Shown piece by piece: positions 15,379 through 24,049 of a stretch of DNA of 49,852 bases. The notes under the pieces are model-generated. The model did no database searches and had not been told where the DNA came from. It was given only the letters and a program-made list of their open reading frames with translations. The stretch's first letter is position 1. Each line of letters starts with the position of its first letter. Position numbers and translations under genes: made by a program. This DNA is from Microcaldota archaeon (GTDB taxonomy: Archaea; Micrarchaeota; Micrarchaeia; Anstonellales; Bilamarchaeaceae), in contig JACCLJ010000053.1 in the NCBI GenBank assembly GCA_013425425.1, positions 1 to 49,852 of the forward strand, given 5' to 3'.

Positions 15379-17844
15379 ATGGGTGGGGAAGGAAATCTGC
15401 AGGAGCTAAAAGCAGCTGAAAGGCCGAGCGTGAGGGAGCGTGTCAAAAACGCTTTCAGGAAAGCATTGCCCATCGTTGTGCCTATCGCACTGGTTGGCGG
15501 GATAGCAATAGGCGCAAGCGTGCGCGGCTGCATGGCGAAAAAGCATGAGAAGATGGAAATCGAGGATTGTATGGCAACCGAACACTGCTACCCGTACACC
15601 CTGAATAATCAGAAGCAGAGTGGAATGCGCGAATTGAACGAAATACACCAGTTGCTCATAAAAAACATCGGCGACAACAACGAAGAGCTCGCCCTTGCAT
15701 TCAAGCACCTCGGCTATATTACGACGAGCTATTTTTTTGACGTTGGGAAAATGCCATTGGTGAAACAGCTTGTTGAAAGTTCCGGCAATAATGCAGTATA
15801 CTCGCTTGAGATACTCTCAAGGCTAACGACAACTCCGGGCTATAATTATAACGCCGGCGGTTACGAAATAACTGCGGATGACGTAACCCGGATTGCGGCG
15901 GCAGTCAACCAGCTTGCGCAAAAATCCGGCGATGCAAAAAAAGACGTTTTCCCGAAGGTTTTGGATTCTGCGAGCACAATGTACTGCTCGAAAGTATGCT
16001 GGTGGTCCATGACTCCGAAAATGTTTGGCGTTGTCGAGGCCATATCGAAGAATTCGGCTTCCAAGGACGACATACTTTACAAAGCCGAAATTATTGCGCG
16101 ATTGAATAGGAGCGGCGAAATGCTCGCAGACCCGGGCGGTTTTGCAAAAAAAATATGCGAAACCGCAGATGCGGTTTCGGCAAAAGCCGGGCCGGGCAAG
16201 GAAGAAGCATTGCGGATTTACCGGACGCTTATGCTAAACCGGCCTTATAGGAACTTGAACGAGAAACCGGAAGATTTCCAGAAGCGGCTGGATGCCTATG
16301 CAGCGAGCGCACAGCCGCAAGGCCTGCTGGATATGATCGGCGTTTTGGCGGAAAGGTCTGCGGACAGCGAAAAATTCACATATGCAATGAAGGTTACGGA
16401 AAAGATTCTGGTTGATAACAAATACAAATCGAAAAAATTCGATGCCGAATTCGCAAACAGGCTTTGCGGCAGCATGGACATGATTGCCGGTGAATCGCAG
16501 GGAAATTGGAAATACGGGCTCGATTTTTTCCTTGCCCTGGTTTCAAATCTGCACTTCGATTTCAACAGCATGAACCCGGAGTTCGCCGGAAAGATAGGCA
16601 AAGCAGCAAATCTCGCTGCCCAGCGCGCAGGAGGGCGGGCCTCGGAGGCGATGGCAAAAATAAATTATTTTGCAGGAGCATATTACACTACGACTGAAGG
16701 GGTGACCCTCTCCACCGAGCAGTACGATTGCGTCGATACGGTGCAAGTTCTTGCGGAAAGGTCGAAAGATGCGGACCAGTTTCTCTGGCATCTCGAGCTC
16801 ATAATCAAATCCGCCTCGCCTCCGGTTAAAGGCAGGGATGAAAAATATGCGATGCTTGCAGGGAAGCTGTGCGACCTCGAGGGCATGATCCTCGCGAGGA
16901 CGAATAACAATCCGGCGGCAATACGCGCGCTTGTCGAGCTGGTAAATAACGTATTCGGCTTCAAACTGGGCGTGGTAAAGCTCGTGGAGATCGGCATAGG
17001 GGACGCGCAGGGGAATGAAGTGATAGATGCAATAAAATCCATGAAAAAAGTCATAGGCTACTCGTCCCGGGAAATTTCCTACAAGGATTATGAAGAGGGC
17101 GCTGCACTCGTAAATGCAATTTTCAGGGCCGAGAAGCCAGACCTTAGGAAGGTGCTGAATTTTTCTTACGGCGTTTCGGTCATCGGAGCCGAGAAAACGC
17201 GCGAAATGTACAAGATATTCGGCATCGAGTACTTTTTCAGGTACCCGGCCGAGCTTTTGGAGGAAGCAAGCAGGAATGCAGACCCCTCAAACCCGTCCCA
17301 GAAGCCCCTTCTGCTTTCAATGGCCGCCAAAACAGACTGGAATAACGCTTTCTCCGGCATCGGCTGGGAGCTGAAAGGGCTTACGAAATATTACAGGGTT
17401 CTGATTGCGGAAACAAACGCCGACCTGACTTTTTACAGCAGGATAAACGAAGTTTCCGCGCTATACAAGCAGCCGATATCCGTGCTTGTCATAAACGGCC
17501 ATGGAACGCCGTACGGCGTATGGCTTGGCAATACGGGCAGCAAAACCGGTGCATTGAGCCATGGCGATGGGCTGGAGGTGGCAAGGCTGCAGGACAGTTT
17601 TGTCAAGAACCCGTTAATCATCTTCAACTCCTGCTCGACGGGAAAGAACCATTCAGCCATCGGTGGGGCATTCTCAAAGCTCCTCGGCGCAACCGTTTTC
17701 GCTCCCACAGACATAAGCTACGGTGCCGATTACATCCTCGACGCTGAGGGCCGGATAATCAGGGCATGCTACAACGTTTCGACAACGGAATACATAAATG
17801 GCATGCCCCATTCCATCCCAGCCGACACCTGCACGAAGAAATAG
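15379..17844 (+). CDS. Membrane-anchored helical protein with caspase-like C-terminal domain
   Basis: 821-residue protein of unknown family. Residues ~29-51 (ALPIVVPIALVGGIAIGASV) form one membrane helix after a basic N-terminus, which suggests that the rest lies outside the cell. Residues ~60-640 are almost wholly alpha-helical, with loosely repeated helix pairs of HEAT/TPR appearance. Residues ~690-800 look like a clan CD (caspase/CHAT/gingipain-type) fold: strand VLVINGHG with His708, then strand LIIFNSCSTG with Cys752, both directly after hydrophobic strands as in that clan, and GAFSKLLGATVFAPT after them. No other domain is recognised. TTTAAAAA lies 30 nt before the ATG within an element shared with the next gene, a PP2C phosphatase. 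Likely a regulated protease; no substrate can be inferred. Confidence 0.75.
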   Translation: MGGEGNLQELKAAERPSVRERVKNAFRKALPIVVPIALVGGIAIGASVRGCMAKKHEKMEIEDCMATEHCYPYTLNNQKQSGMRELNEIHQLLIKNIGDNNEELALAFKHLGYITTSYFFDVGKMPLVKQLVESSGNNAVYSLEILSRLTTTPGYNYNAGGYEITADDVTRIAAAVNQLAQKSGDAKKDVFPKVLDSASTMYCSKVCWWSMTPKMFGVVEAISKNSASKDDILYKAEIIARLNRSGEMLADPGGFAKKICETADAVSAKAGPGKEEALRIYRTLMLNRPYRNLNEKPEDFQKRLDAYAASAQPQGLLDMIGVLAERSADSEKFTYAMKVTEKILVDNKYKSKKFDAEFANRLCGSMDMIAGESQGNWKYGLDFFLALVSNLHFDFNSMNPEFAGKIGKAANLAAQRAGGRASEAMAKINYFAGAYYTTTEGVTLSTEQYDCVDTVQVLAERSKDADQFLWHLELIIKSASPPVKGRDEKYAMLAGKLCDLEGMILARTNNNPAAIRALVELVNNVFGFKLGVVKLVEIGIGDAQGNEVIDAIKSMKKVIGYSSREISYKDYEEGAALVNAIFRAEKPDLRKVLNFSYGVSVIGAEKTREMYKIFGIEYFFRYPAELLEEASRNADPSNPSQKPLLLSMAAKTDWNNAFSGIGWELKGLTKYYRVLIAETNADLTFYSRINEVSALYKQPISVLVINGHGTPYGVWLGNTGSKTGALSHGDGLEVARLQDSFVKNPLIIFNSCSTGKNHSAIGGAFSKLLGATVFAPTDISYGADYILDAEGRIIRACYNVSTTEYINGMPHSIPADTCTKK

Positions 17845-17856
17845 CCTCCTTATCTA

Positions 17857-17888
17857 TGTGGCAAACGCTAGATGAAAATGTTTAAAAA
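17857..17888 (+). promoter_or_regulatory. Conserved promoter element, copy 2
   Basis: TGTG, 2 variable, AAAC, 2 variable, then TAGATGAAAATGTTTAAAAA, identical to copy 1 over the last 20 bases. It starts 12 nt after the stop of the caspase-like gene and its TATA portion ends 25 nt before the ATG at 17913, giving a nearly leaderless transcript. Independent promoters of the same kind imply co-regulation rather than one operon. Confidence 0.65.
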
Positions 17889-17912
17889 CCCGACTTGACA
17901 TAAGATAGTGTA

Positions 17913-19469
17913 ATGAGCGGAAAACACGTTGAAAAGCAGGAGGCAGTCATAGCACGCCCAATCCGTGTCATAGGCGACTGGTCAAAAGCGCATCTGTCCT
18001 CAATCGAGCTTCCAGACTACAAGATGAAGCTCATCGAAGCGGTTACCCGCTCGAGAAGGAAAGACGAAGCGATCGGAATTCTCAAGGGCATGCATCCCGG
18101 AGCGAGGGAGCTGAAGCTGAGGACCGAAATAGCAAAATTATATGGCGAGGACAACTGGGAGCAGGATGTTGAAAGATATACGAAAGCAATGGGCGAACTG
18201 CGCTGGGAATACGGATTGAGGAGCCCGGACTCCGACGAAAAGCTCGAAGCGGTGCGGAATGAAGACAATTTAAGCGAAGCGCAGAAAATTGCACTTGCAA
18301 ACAGGTTCAAAATGGGAATAAGCAATCTTGAGATTGCAGCTTCAATCCAGCTCAAGCTCAGGAAAACGGACGGGAAAAAACTTTCGCTTAAAATGTTTGA
18401 TGAAAATGAGAGGAAAATACTCAATGTTCTTCTGCCAGGCAAATCGCCTCTGGAAGAGAAAGCTTCTAGTGAGGAACTGGAGAGGCTGAAAAAAGAACTC
18501 ATCGAGAAATTTTATGTGAAAATCGAAAATAGGAGCGGCATATACCTGGAAAGAAAAGTCATCTACCCTGCTGCGCTTGCGCTCTATAACAGCGGAGAAT
18601 GCGGAATCGAAACATTGCGCCAGGCGGTGAGGGAAAAGAAAGAGGCGGAAATCCTGCTTGAATTCATGGGGAGGGAACCGCAGCACAAGGTTGAATTCGT
18701 TGAAAGAGGCCTTACGCGCAGGAAAAATGACGTGAACGAAGATGCGCTAAACCGCGTGAACGAGGACGCGCTGCTGTCGGCGGATATTCATGTAAACGGA
18801 AAAATAAAACGGCTGGATGCTGTTTTCGACGGGGTCGGAAGCTCTAACAAGGCATCTTCGGCAAGCAGCATGGCGGTAGAAGTCTTCAAGCTTGGCCTGC
18901 TCCTGAAGCCGCCGAAATCGACGGCTGACCTGGAACTGCTGATGGGCATGGCCGACCTCGCGATTTTCACATGCAGGGCCGCGAACGTCGGGCTGGACGC
19001 ATCAGCAACAACCGCCGCAGTATTCCTATTGGACGGAAAGAATGCAGCCGCAAGCCATGCGGGAGACAGCGGGTGGAAGGTTTTCAGGAAAAATAAGGCC
19101 ATATACTCCAGCATAGACCATTCGGTGGCTGCAGAGCTTGAAAAAGACGGACATCCGAGCGAAGGCCCGCGGTCCAGCGTGATAACCTCGGCGCTAGGGA
19201 CGAGCTTCAACCACCTCGATTCGTGCATCCTCGATTTGAAAAAAGGGGACGTATACGTGCTCTACACTGATGGGGTAGGCGATACCGTAAAAAACGAGGA
19301 AATGGGGAAGATATTTTCCGAAGAGGACGATGTTGCTCTTTCGGAAACGAGGATTTTCACACTGGCGCGTTCGAGGAACGAAAATGATAAAAAGTATCCT
19401 TCGCTCACCGGCGGCATTGTTTACGGAAAATGCGACGACGATACTGTTATTGCCGGCAGGGTAGAATAA
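17913..19469 (+). CDS. PP2C-family protein phosphatase with helical N-terminal half
   Basis: 518-residue soluble protein. Residues 1-260 are helical and charged, without a recognised domain. Residues ~270-518 are a PPM/PP2C serine/threonine phosphatase. The metal-binding Asp motifs are all present: VNEDA near 283-287 (with a local duplicate at 274-278), FDGVGS with Asp306, HAGDSG with Asp385, YTDGVGD with Asp453, and the closing DDDTVI at 508-512. The enzyme is therefore probably active. No signal peptide or membrane helix is seen, so it acts in the cytoplasm. It shares a promoter element with the preceding caspase-like gene. PP2C enzymes with helical N-termini often act as switches in partner-kinase systems; no kinase is in this window. 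Confidence 0.85.
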   Translation: MSGKHVEKQEAVIARPIRVIGDWSKAHLSSIELPDYKMKLIEAVTRSRRKDEAIGILKGMHPGARELKLRTEIAKLYGEDNWEQDVERYTKAMGELRWEYGLRSPDSDEKLEAVRNEDNLSEAQKIALANRFKMGISNLEIAASIQLKLRKTDGKKLSLKMFDENERKILNVLLPGKSPLEEKASSEELERLKKELIEKFYVKIENRSGIYLERKVIYPAALALYNSGECGIETLRQAVREKKEAEILLEFMGREPQHKVEFVERGLTRRKNDVNEDALNRVNEDALLSADIHVNGKIKRLDAVFDGVGSSNKASSASSMAVEVFKLGLLLKPPKSTADLELLMGMADLAIFTCRAANVGLDASATTAAVFLLDGKNAAASHAGDSGWKVFRKNKAIYSSIDHSVAAELEKDGHPSEGPRSSVITSALGTSFNHLDSCILDLKKGDVYVLYTDGVGDTVKNEEMGKIFSEEDDVALSETRIFTLARSRNENDKKYPSLTGGIVYGKCDDDTVIAGRVE

Positions 19470-19489
19470 TAAAAGAAAAAAATATAAAA

Positions 19490-20161
19490 CTACGAACTGT
19501 TAGACTGTGCGCTGGGCGTCTGCGTATCCAGGCCCTCTGTGCCGAACGGCTCTTCCGTTTCTATCTGGAACAAGCCGGCAAGCTGCTCCTCAGTTATGTT
19601 CGTTCCGCCAGCCCCGCCGCCGGTTTCGTTATCCCCGGAAGTCCCGTTTTCAGGAATAATCAGCCCCGTGCATCTCCAGTTTATTTCCGCAGTTCTGGTC
19701 AGCTCGTCAACAACGCATGCTGGAGAGCATCCCTGCCGCACTATGTCGGTTTCGAACCACCATGTGTGCGTATTCTCGTTGTACATGTACTCGTCCGTGA
19801 TGCCTCCCTCCCCCATGCAAGCACTGCCAAGCGCTATCGCGCGCGCCTCGTCAAGCGTGATGCTGCCTTCGACACATGGCTCCTCCCATGTCCTGAGGCA
19901 TTTCTGCTTTACCTCGCACCAGCTATACCCTGCAGACCCTATGCAGCCATGCTCGTCCCTGTCCCCGCCAAGCGGCGTGGCTTCGGTGCAGTTCTCCTCC
20001 CACGAGCGGATGCATTTCTGCTTCGCTTCGCACCAGGAGTATCCCGCAGACGGGATGCATCCATGCCCATCGCGGTCGCTTCCCGGCGGCCCCTGCTGCG
20101 CGCATCCGAAGAAAAGGAACAAACCGCCAACCAACAACAATAGTATTATCCTTGTTTTCAT
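19490..20161 (-). CDS. Lipoprotein with tandem SAGYSWC cysteine repeats
   Basis: 223-residue secreted lipoprotein. Signal MKTRIILLLLVGGLFLFFGC ends in a lipobox Cys. Two tandem ~35-residue repeats follow, each reading DRDxHGCIxSAGYSWC then E-KQKCxRxWEExC, with four cysteines per copy, probably two disulfides. A third region (residues ~115-180) has EARAIALGSACMGEGG, TWWFETDIVRQGCSPACVVD and INWRCTGLI, a module that recurs in archaeal secreted proteins but has no assigned function as far as I know. A low-complexity Asn/Gly/Thr tail ends the chain. The ATG overlaps the stop of the upstream gene (ATGA), so the two are co-translated. Confidence 0.8.
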   Translation of the reverse strand: MKTRIILLLLVGGLFLFFGCAQQGPPGSDRDGHGCIPSAGYSWCEAKQKCIRSWEENCTEATPLGGDRDEHGCIGSAGYSWCEVKQKCLRTWEEPCVEGSITLDEARAIALGSACMGEGGITDEYMYNENTHTWWFETDIVRQGCSPACVVDELTRTAEINWRCTGLIIPENGTSGDNETGGGAGGTNITEEQLAGLFQIETEEPFGTEGLDTQTPSAQSNSS

Positions 20162-21075
20162 TCGAACATCCCCTCCAGTATCAATGCCCTTATGGAATTG
20201 AAATCGTTCGCAATCACCAGCCCGTCGGTCCAGCACCCGAGGTTCTGCCTGCTGTACTCCGCGTTGTTTTCCACGCCAGCGGAATATTCGCATTCCTCGA
20301 GCAGGTCGTCTATGTCCTCTTCAAGCTCATCGCCTCTTTCGAGGATTTCCTCCCTGTTGCCGTTGTTGCCCTCTTCGATTATCGGCCTTGCATAATCTAT
20401 GACCGCCTTCATCTGCTCAGCCCTGAAGAGCAGCATGAGCCTGGAATGCCTGAGGTGCAGTTTTTCGATCTCCTTTGTATCATGCGTATCATACACGGCA
20501 TCCGCATCGTCTACAAGCTCTTCGCCATATTCGATGTTCTGTTCCATCCCGGACGTATCCGCGCCAAGGTCCTGCAGGTCTTCTATCTCCTCATTGCCCT
20601 TTTCAAGTTCATTATTCACATACTCCTTTGCGGCGACCTTCTCCTTGTCAAGCGCTGCGGCTACGCATTCGTCCCGCATACTCTTGAGCGGCTCGTCATT
20701 TTCGTCGACGCAAGCGAAGAAGCCGAGAGTCTTGTTCCTGAACGCGTCGCCCACTATTGCGCCTATCAGCGCCAGGGAATCGAGCCCGAGCTTAAAAGAA
20801 GCGGCACCGAATTCAGGCTCGTCCGCATCGTCCGCGGCCTCCCTGAGGTCTGCCAGGTCTCCATCAAGCGTATCCACGTAATCTGAAGAATCGAACACAG
20901 TTACGTTCTCCTCAATCCCGCACTCCTCCCGCATGGAGAGGAATTCCTTCCCGAAATCCACGTTGCATGCCGCAAGGTCGTACCGTGCATCGAGCATGGC
21001 AGGCGTTGCCTGATTATACCATGCGGAAGCCAGGCCGGACAAGGCGACAAGAACAAAGGCCAAAACCCATTTCAT
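20158..21075 (-). CDS. Secreted helical protein of unknown function
   Basis: 305-residue protein with a cleavable-looking signal peptide, MKWVLAFVLVALSGLASA. The rest is acidic and alpha-helical with coiled-coil-like Glu/Asp/Leu stretches, and has cysteines in AACNVDF, EECGIE, FACVDE and DECVAA, so disulfides are likely. No family is recognised. The ATG at 21075 begins the signal peptide; an upstream in-frame extension does not look coding. It is co-translated with the cysteine-repeat lipoprotein through an ATGA overlap, so the two probably act together at the cell surface. It is divergent from the proteasome gene. Confidence 0.75.
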   Translation of the reverse strand: MKWVLAFVLVALSGLASAWYNQATPAMLDARYDLAACNVDFGKEFLSMREECGIEENVTVFDSSDYVDTLDGDLADLREAADDADEPEFGAASFKLGLDSLALIGAIVGDAFRNKTLGFFACVDENDEPLKSMRDECVAAALDKEKVAAKEYVNNELEKGNEEIEDLQDLGADTSGMEQNIEYGEELVDDADAVYDTHDTKEIEKLHLRHSRLMLLFRAEQMKAVIDYARPIIEEGNNGNREEILERGDELEEDIDDLLEECEYSAGVENNAEYSRQNLGCWTDGLVIANDFNSIRALILEGMFE

Positions 21076-21122
21076 AGAATCACTTTCTCCCAGCAAGCTG
21101 TTATCCCTAACATTACCCAACC

Positions 21123-21131
21123 TTTAAAAAT
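21123..21131 (+). promoter_or_regulatory. TATA box upstream of proteasome beta gene
   Basis: TTTAAAAAT in the AT-rich spacer between the divergent genes at 21075 and 21177. It is about 50 nt before the ATG at 21177, leaving a leader of roughly 25 nt. Confidence 0.45.
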
Positions 21132-21176
21132 ATTATTATTCACAATAATTCCACTTGTTCTCCCAATGTGATAACT

Positions 21177-21809
21177 ATGAATAATGAAACAGGTGCTATG
21201 GAAGCCAGGAAAACAGGAACCACTACGGTGGGCCTTGTTTTTAAGAGCGGAGTCGTTCTTGCCTCGGACAGAAGGGCCACTATGGGCTATTACATAGCAA
21301 GCAAGGACATAGACAAGGTTTATCAGATAGCGGACAACATAGCGATGACCATAGCCGGCAGCGTCGGCGATGCGCAGACGCTCATACGATGGATGAAGGC
21401 CGAGCTGAAGCTTTACCAGCTCAAGCATGACAAGAAGCCGAGCGTGGAGGCTGCGGCAACCCTGCTTGCGACGATACTTTCGCAGTACAAATTCTACCCG
21501 TTTTACGTCCAGCTCCTTGTGGGCGGGATTGACGCCAAGCCGAGGCTTTTCAGCGTCGACATGCTCGGCGGCATCACCGAGGAGAAGATAACCTCGACGG
21601 GCAGCGGCTCGCCGATAGCCATAGGCATCCTTGAAGAGTTTTACAAGGAGGGCGCATCCGAGGAGGAGTGCCTTATCATCGCAGCGAAATCGGTCAGTGC
21701 GGCCATCAAGAGGGATGCCGGAAGCGGCGAAGCGGTAGATCTGGTAGTGGTTGATGATAAAGGCTTCAGAAGGCTCCACAAAGAAGACGTCAAGAAACTG
21801 CTCAAATAG
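21177..21809 (+). CDS. psmB: Proteasome beta subunit
   Basis: 210-residue 20S proteasome beta subunit, the proteolytic ring component. A short propeptide, MNNETGAMEARKTG, precedes the catalytic Thr of TTTVGLVFKSGVVLASD (autocleavage expected between Gly14 and Thr15). The conserved Asp of ASDRRATMG and Lys of ASKDIDKVYQI complete the active site. GSGSPIAIGILEEFY and the family's SAAIKRDAGSGEAVDL are present. The ATG at 21177 is preferred to the GTG at 21168 because the propeptide is normal in length. No alpha subunit or ATPase lies nearby. Confidence 0.95.
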   Translation: MNNETGAMEARKTGTTTVGLVFKSGVVLASDRRATMGYYIASKDIDKVYQIADNIAMTIAGSVGDAQTLIRWMKAELKLYQLKHDKKPSVEAAATLLATILSQYKFYPFYVQLLVGGIDAKPRLFSVDMLGGITEEKITSTGSGSPIAIGILEEFYKEGASEEECLIIAAKSVSAAIKRDAGSGEAVDLVVVDDKGFRRLHKEDVKKLLK

Positions 21810-21820
21810 CCATTTACAGG

Positions 21821-21850
21821 TTTATTTTTGTTTTTTGCGGATATTTTTTT
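21821..21850 (+). terminator. T-rich terminator after proteasome gene
   Basis: Three T runs (TTTATTTTT, TTTTTT, ATTTTTTT) within 30 bases, starting 11 nt after the psmB stop. This is the usual form of archaeal intrinsic terminators; no strong stem precedes it. Confidence 0.5.
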
Positions 21851-21888
21851 GGCATACGTTTTTCGAAGACTAATAAAAAGGTGTTTTT

Positions 21889-23784
21889 TTGCACTATAAA
21901 GAGATAATAAAGAAAGTAAGCGAGATGATGCCCAAGGAATGCGAGGTGACCAAGATTGAGCCGGAAGGGCTTTCCATGGTCATATACCTCAAGAACATAG
22001 AGGCATTCTACAAGAGCGACACGCTCATCAAGGAGCTTGCGACGGCGATAAAGAAGAAGGTTACGATACGGACAGACCCGGCAGCGCTTGCTCCGGTGGA
22101 TAAGGCGAAGAAGCTAATAGAGTCGCTCATACCGGCCGAAGCGGGGGTGAAGGGCATATCATTCGTCCCGGAAATGTCAGAGGTCCATATCGAGGCAATG
22201 AAGTCCGGCCTCGTGATCGGGAAGGGCGGTTCGCTGCTCAAGGAAATCATGCTGAAAACGGGCTGGTCGCCGATGGTCATAAGGGCGCCGACCATGCCCT
22301 CCGTTACCCTGGACGGAGTCAGGAAGATAACCGTGGTCGAGGCCGCGGAGAGGAAGAAATTCCTCATAGAAATCGGAAAGAAGATATGCCAGCCAAACCC
22401 AACAAGCGACTGGATACGGGTGGTGGGCCTCGGGGGTTTCAAGGAAGTGGGCCGTTCCTGCCTTCTCGTCCAGACGCAGAACAGCAAGGTGCTTATCGAC
22501 GTTGGCGTTAACGCATCTACAAGCGATACCGCAAGGGCGTATCCATACCTCAACATGCTCGGATTTTCCATGGGCGAACTCGACGCGGTCGTGATAAGCC
22601 ACGGCCACATGGACCACATGGGCTTCCTTCCGTATCTGTTTGCATACGGATACGAAGGCCCGGTCTACTGCACGCCGCCCACAAGGGAACTCATGGTCCT
22701 TCTCCAGCAGGATTACATAAACCTGTGCAAGAAGTCGCTCAACATCGAGCCTTTGTATTCGAAAAAGGACATACACAACGAGCTGAAGCACATAATACCC
22801 GTCGATTACGGAGAGGTGGTCGACATAACCCCGGAAATAAAGATGACGCTTTACAACGCGGGGCACATCCTGGGGAGCTCTTCGGTCCATCTCCATATAG
22901 GGGAAGGGGCGCACAATCTCGTTTACAGCGGCGACCTCAAATTCGGATTTACGCGGCTTTTCGATCCCGCCAACATACGATTCCCGAGGCTCGAGACGCT
23001 GCTCATAGAAAGCACATACGGAGGCAGGAACGACATCTCGCTCAACCGCTACGACAGCGAGATGAGGCTCACGAACATAATCGAGGAGACAATCGCGAAA
23101 AGGGGCAAGGTGCTCATACCCGTTTTCGCGGTGGGAAGGAGCCAGGAAATACTCCTGGTTCTGGAAGAATACGTGAGGAAACATCCCGAGTTCCAGATTC
23201 CGATATACATAGACGGCATGGTTCTGGAGGCATCCGCAATCCACACCGCATATCCGGAATACCTGCGCGAGCAGCTCCAGAGAAGGATACTGTCCGACAG
23301 GAGCCCGTTCGAAAACCCGCTCATACGGATTGCAAAGGGAACCGACAAGGAGACGATAGTGGGAGGCGAGCCGGCGATAATCCTTGCGCCTTCCGGTATG
23401 CTTGCCGGCGGGCCGTCTGCCGAATATCTGAGGATGATGGCTGACGACGAGAAGAACTCGCTCATATTCGTAGGCTACCAAAGCTCGCTGTCGCTGGGCC
23501 ACAAGATACAGAACGGGATGAAGGAGGTCCCGACGATAGGGGACGACGGAAAAACAAAGCTGCTCAAGATAAACATGAGGGTCGAGACCGCCGAAGGGTT
23601 TTCGGGCCACAGCGACAGGGCGCAGCTTATGGCATATCTCAAGAACCTCCGGCCGACTCCGGAGCGCGTCATCACCATGCACGGCGACCTGAACAAAACC
23701 GAGGATTTCGCCCGGTCCGCGGGCATGCTTCTGAGGAAGGAATCCAGGGCCATGGGAGACCTTGAGGCCTATCGGCTGAGATGA
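21889..23784 (+). CDS. aCPSF1/FttA, beta-CASP ribonuclease with KH domains
   Basis: 631-residue archaeal CPSF73 homologue, the factor that cleaves transcripts and terminates transcription in archaea. Residues 1-~145 hold two KH-like domains (second with VIGKGGSLLKEIMLKTGW). The metallo-beta-lactamase core follows, with HGHMDHMG starting at about residue 238, and then the beta-CASP domain (LIESTYGGRND, VLIPVFAVGRSQEILLVLEEY). Late motifs are APSGMLAGGPS, FSGHSDRAQL and the C-terminal His in ITMHGD. The start is TTG at 21889, supported by AAAAGGTG five nt upstream. It is followed four nt later by a winged-helix gene, so they share a transcript. Confidence 0.95.
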   Translation: MHYKEIIKKVSEMMPKECEVTKIEPEGLSMVIYLKNIEAFYKSDTLIKELATAIKKKVTIRTDPAALAPVDKAKKLIESLIPAEAGVKGISFVPEMSEVHIEAMKSGLVIGKGGSLLKEIMLKTGWSPMVIRAPTMPSVTLDGVRKITVVEAAERKKFLIEIGKKICQPNPTSDWIRVVGLGGFKEVGRSCLLVQTQNSKVLIDVGVNASTSDTARAYPYLNMLGFSMGELDAVVISHGHMDHMGFLPYLFAYGYEGPVYCTPPTRELMVLLQQDYINLCKKSLNIEPLYSKKDIHNELKHIIPVDYGEVVDITPEIKMTLYNAGHILGSSSVHLHIGEGAHNLVYSGDLKFGFTRLFDPANIRFPRLETLLIESTYGGRNDISLNRYDSEMRLTNIIEETIAKRGKVLIPVFAVGRSQEILLVLEEYVRKHPEFQIPIYIDGMVLEASAIHTAYPEYLREQLQRRILSDRSPFENPLIRIAKGTDKETIVGGEPAIILAPSGMLAGGPSAEYLRMMADDEKNSLIFVGYQSSLSLGHKIQNGMKEVPTIGDDGKTKLLKINMRVETAEGFSGHSDRAQLMAYLKNLRPTPERVITMHGDLNKTEDFARSAGMLLRKESRAMGDLEAYRLR

Positions 23785-23788
23785 TAAC

Positions 23789-24049
23789 ATGCAGAAAGTC
23801 TTTCTCAGGATAAAGCCGTGCAGGATGATGGTTCTTCTAAAAGAATCCGGCTCGAAGTACATATCCGAATTGGCGAAGGAAAGCGGAGCGACTTACGTCC
23901 ATGCGACGAAGCTCATAAGGCACCTTGAGAAGGAAGGAATCGTGACGATAGAGCAGAACGGAAAGAAGAGGATGGTAAAACTCACCGAAAAAGGAATGAA
24001 GATTGCAACCGCGCTTTCGGAGGCAACGAACTCATTTACCGCTGTTTGA
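23789..24049 (+). CDS. Winged helix-turn-helix DNA-binding protein
   Basis: 86-residue single-domain winged-helix regulator of the MarR/ArsR type. The helix-turn-helix is YISELAKESGATYVHATKLIRHLEKEGIV, and the wing is TIEQNGKKRMVKLTEKG. No effector domain or cysteine sensor is present. It follows aCPSF1 by 4 nt and is probably translated from the same message; a link to transcription termination or autoregulation is possible but unproven. Its stop codon lies inside the first arm of the hairpin cluster. Confidence 0.85.
   Translation: MQKVFLRIKPCRMMVLLKESGSKYISELAKESGATYVHATKLIRHLEKEGIVTIEQNGKKRMVKLTEKGMKIATALSEATNSFTAV

Noticed and set aside
22177..23862. 561-codon open frame on the minus strand
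   Set aside because: It lies wholly antisense to aCPSF1, whose domains are intact; the translated product has no recognisable domain and arises from codon bias.
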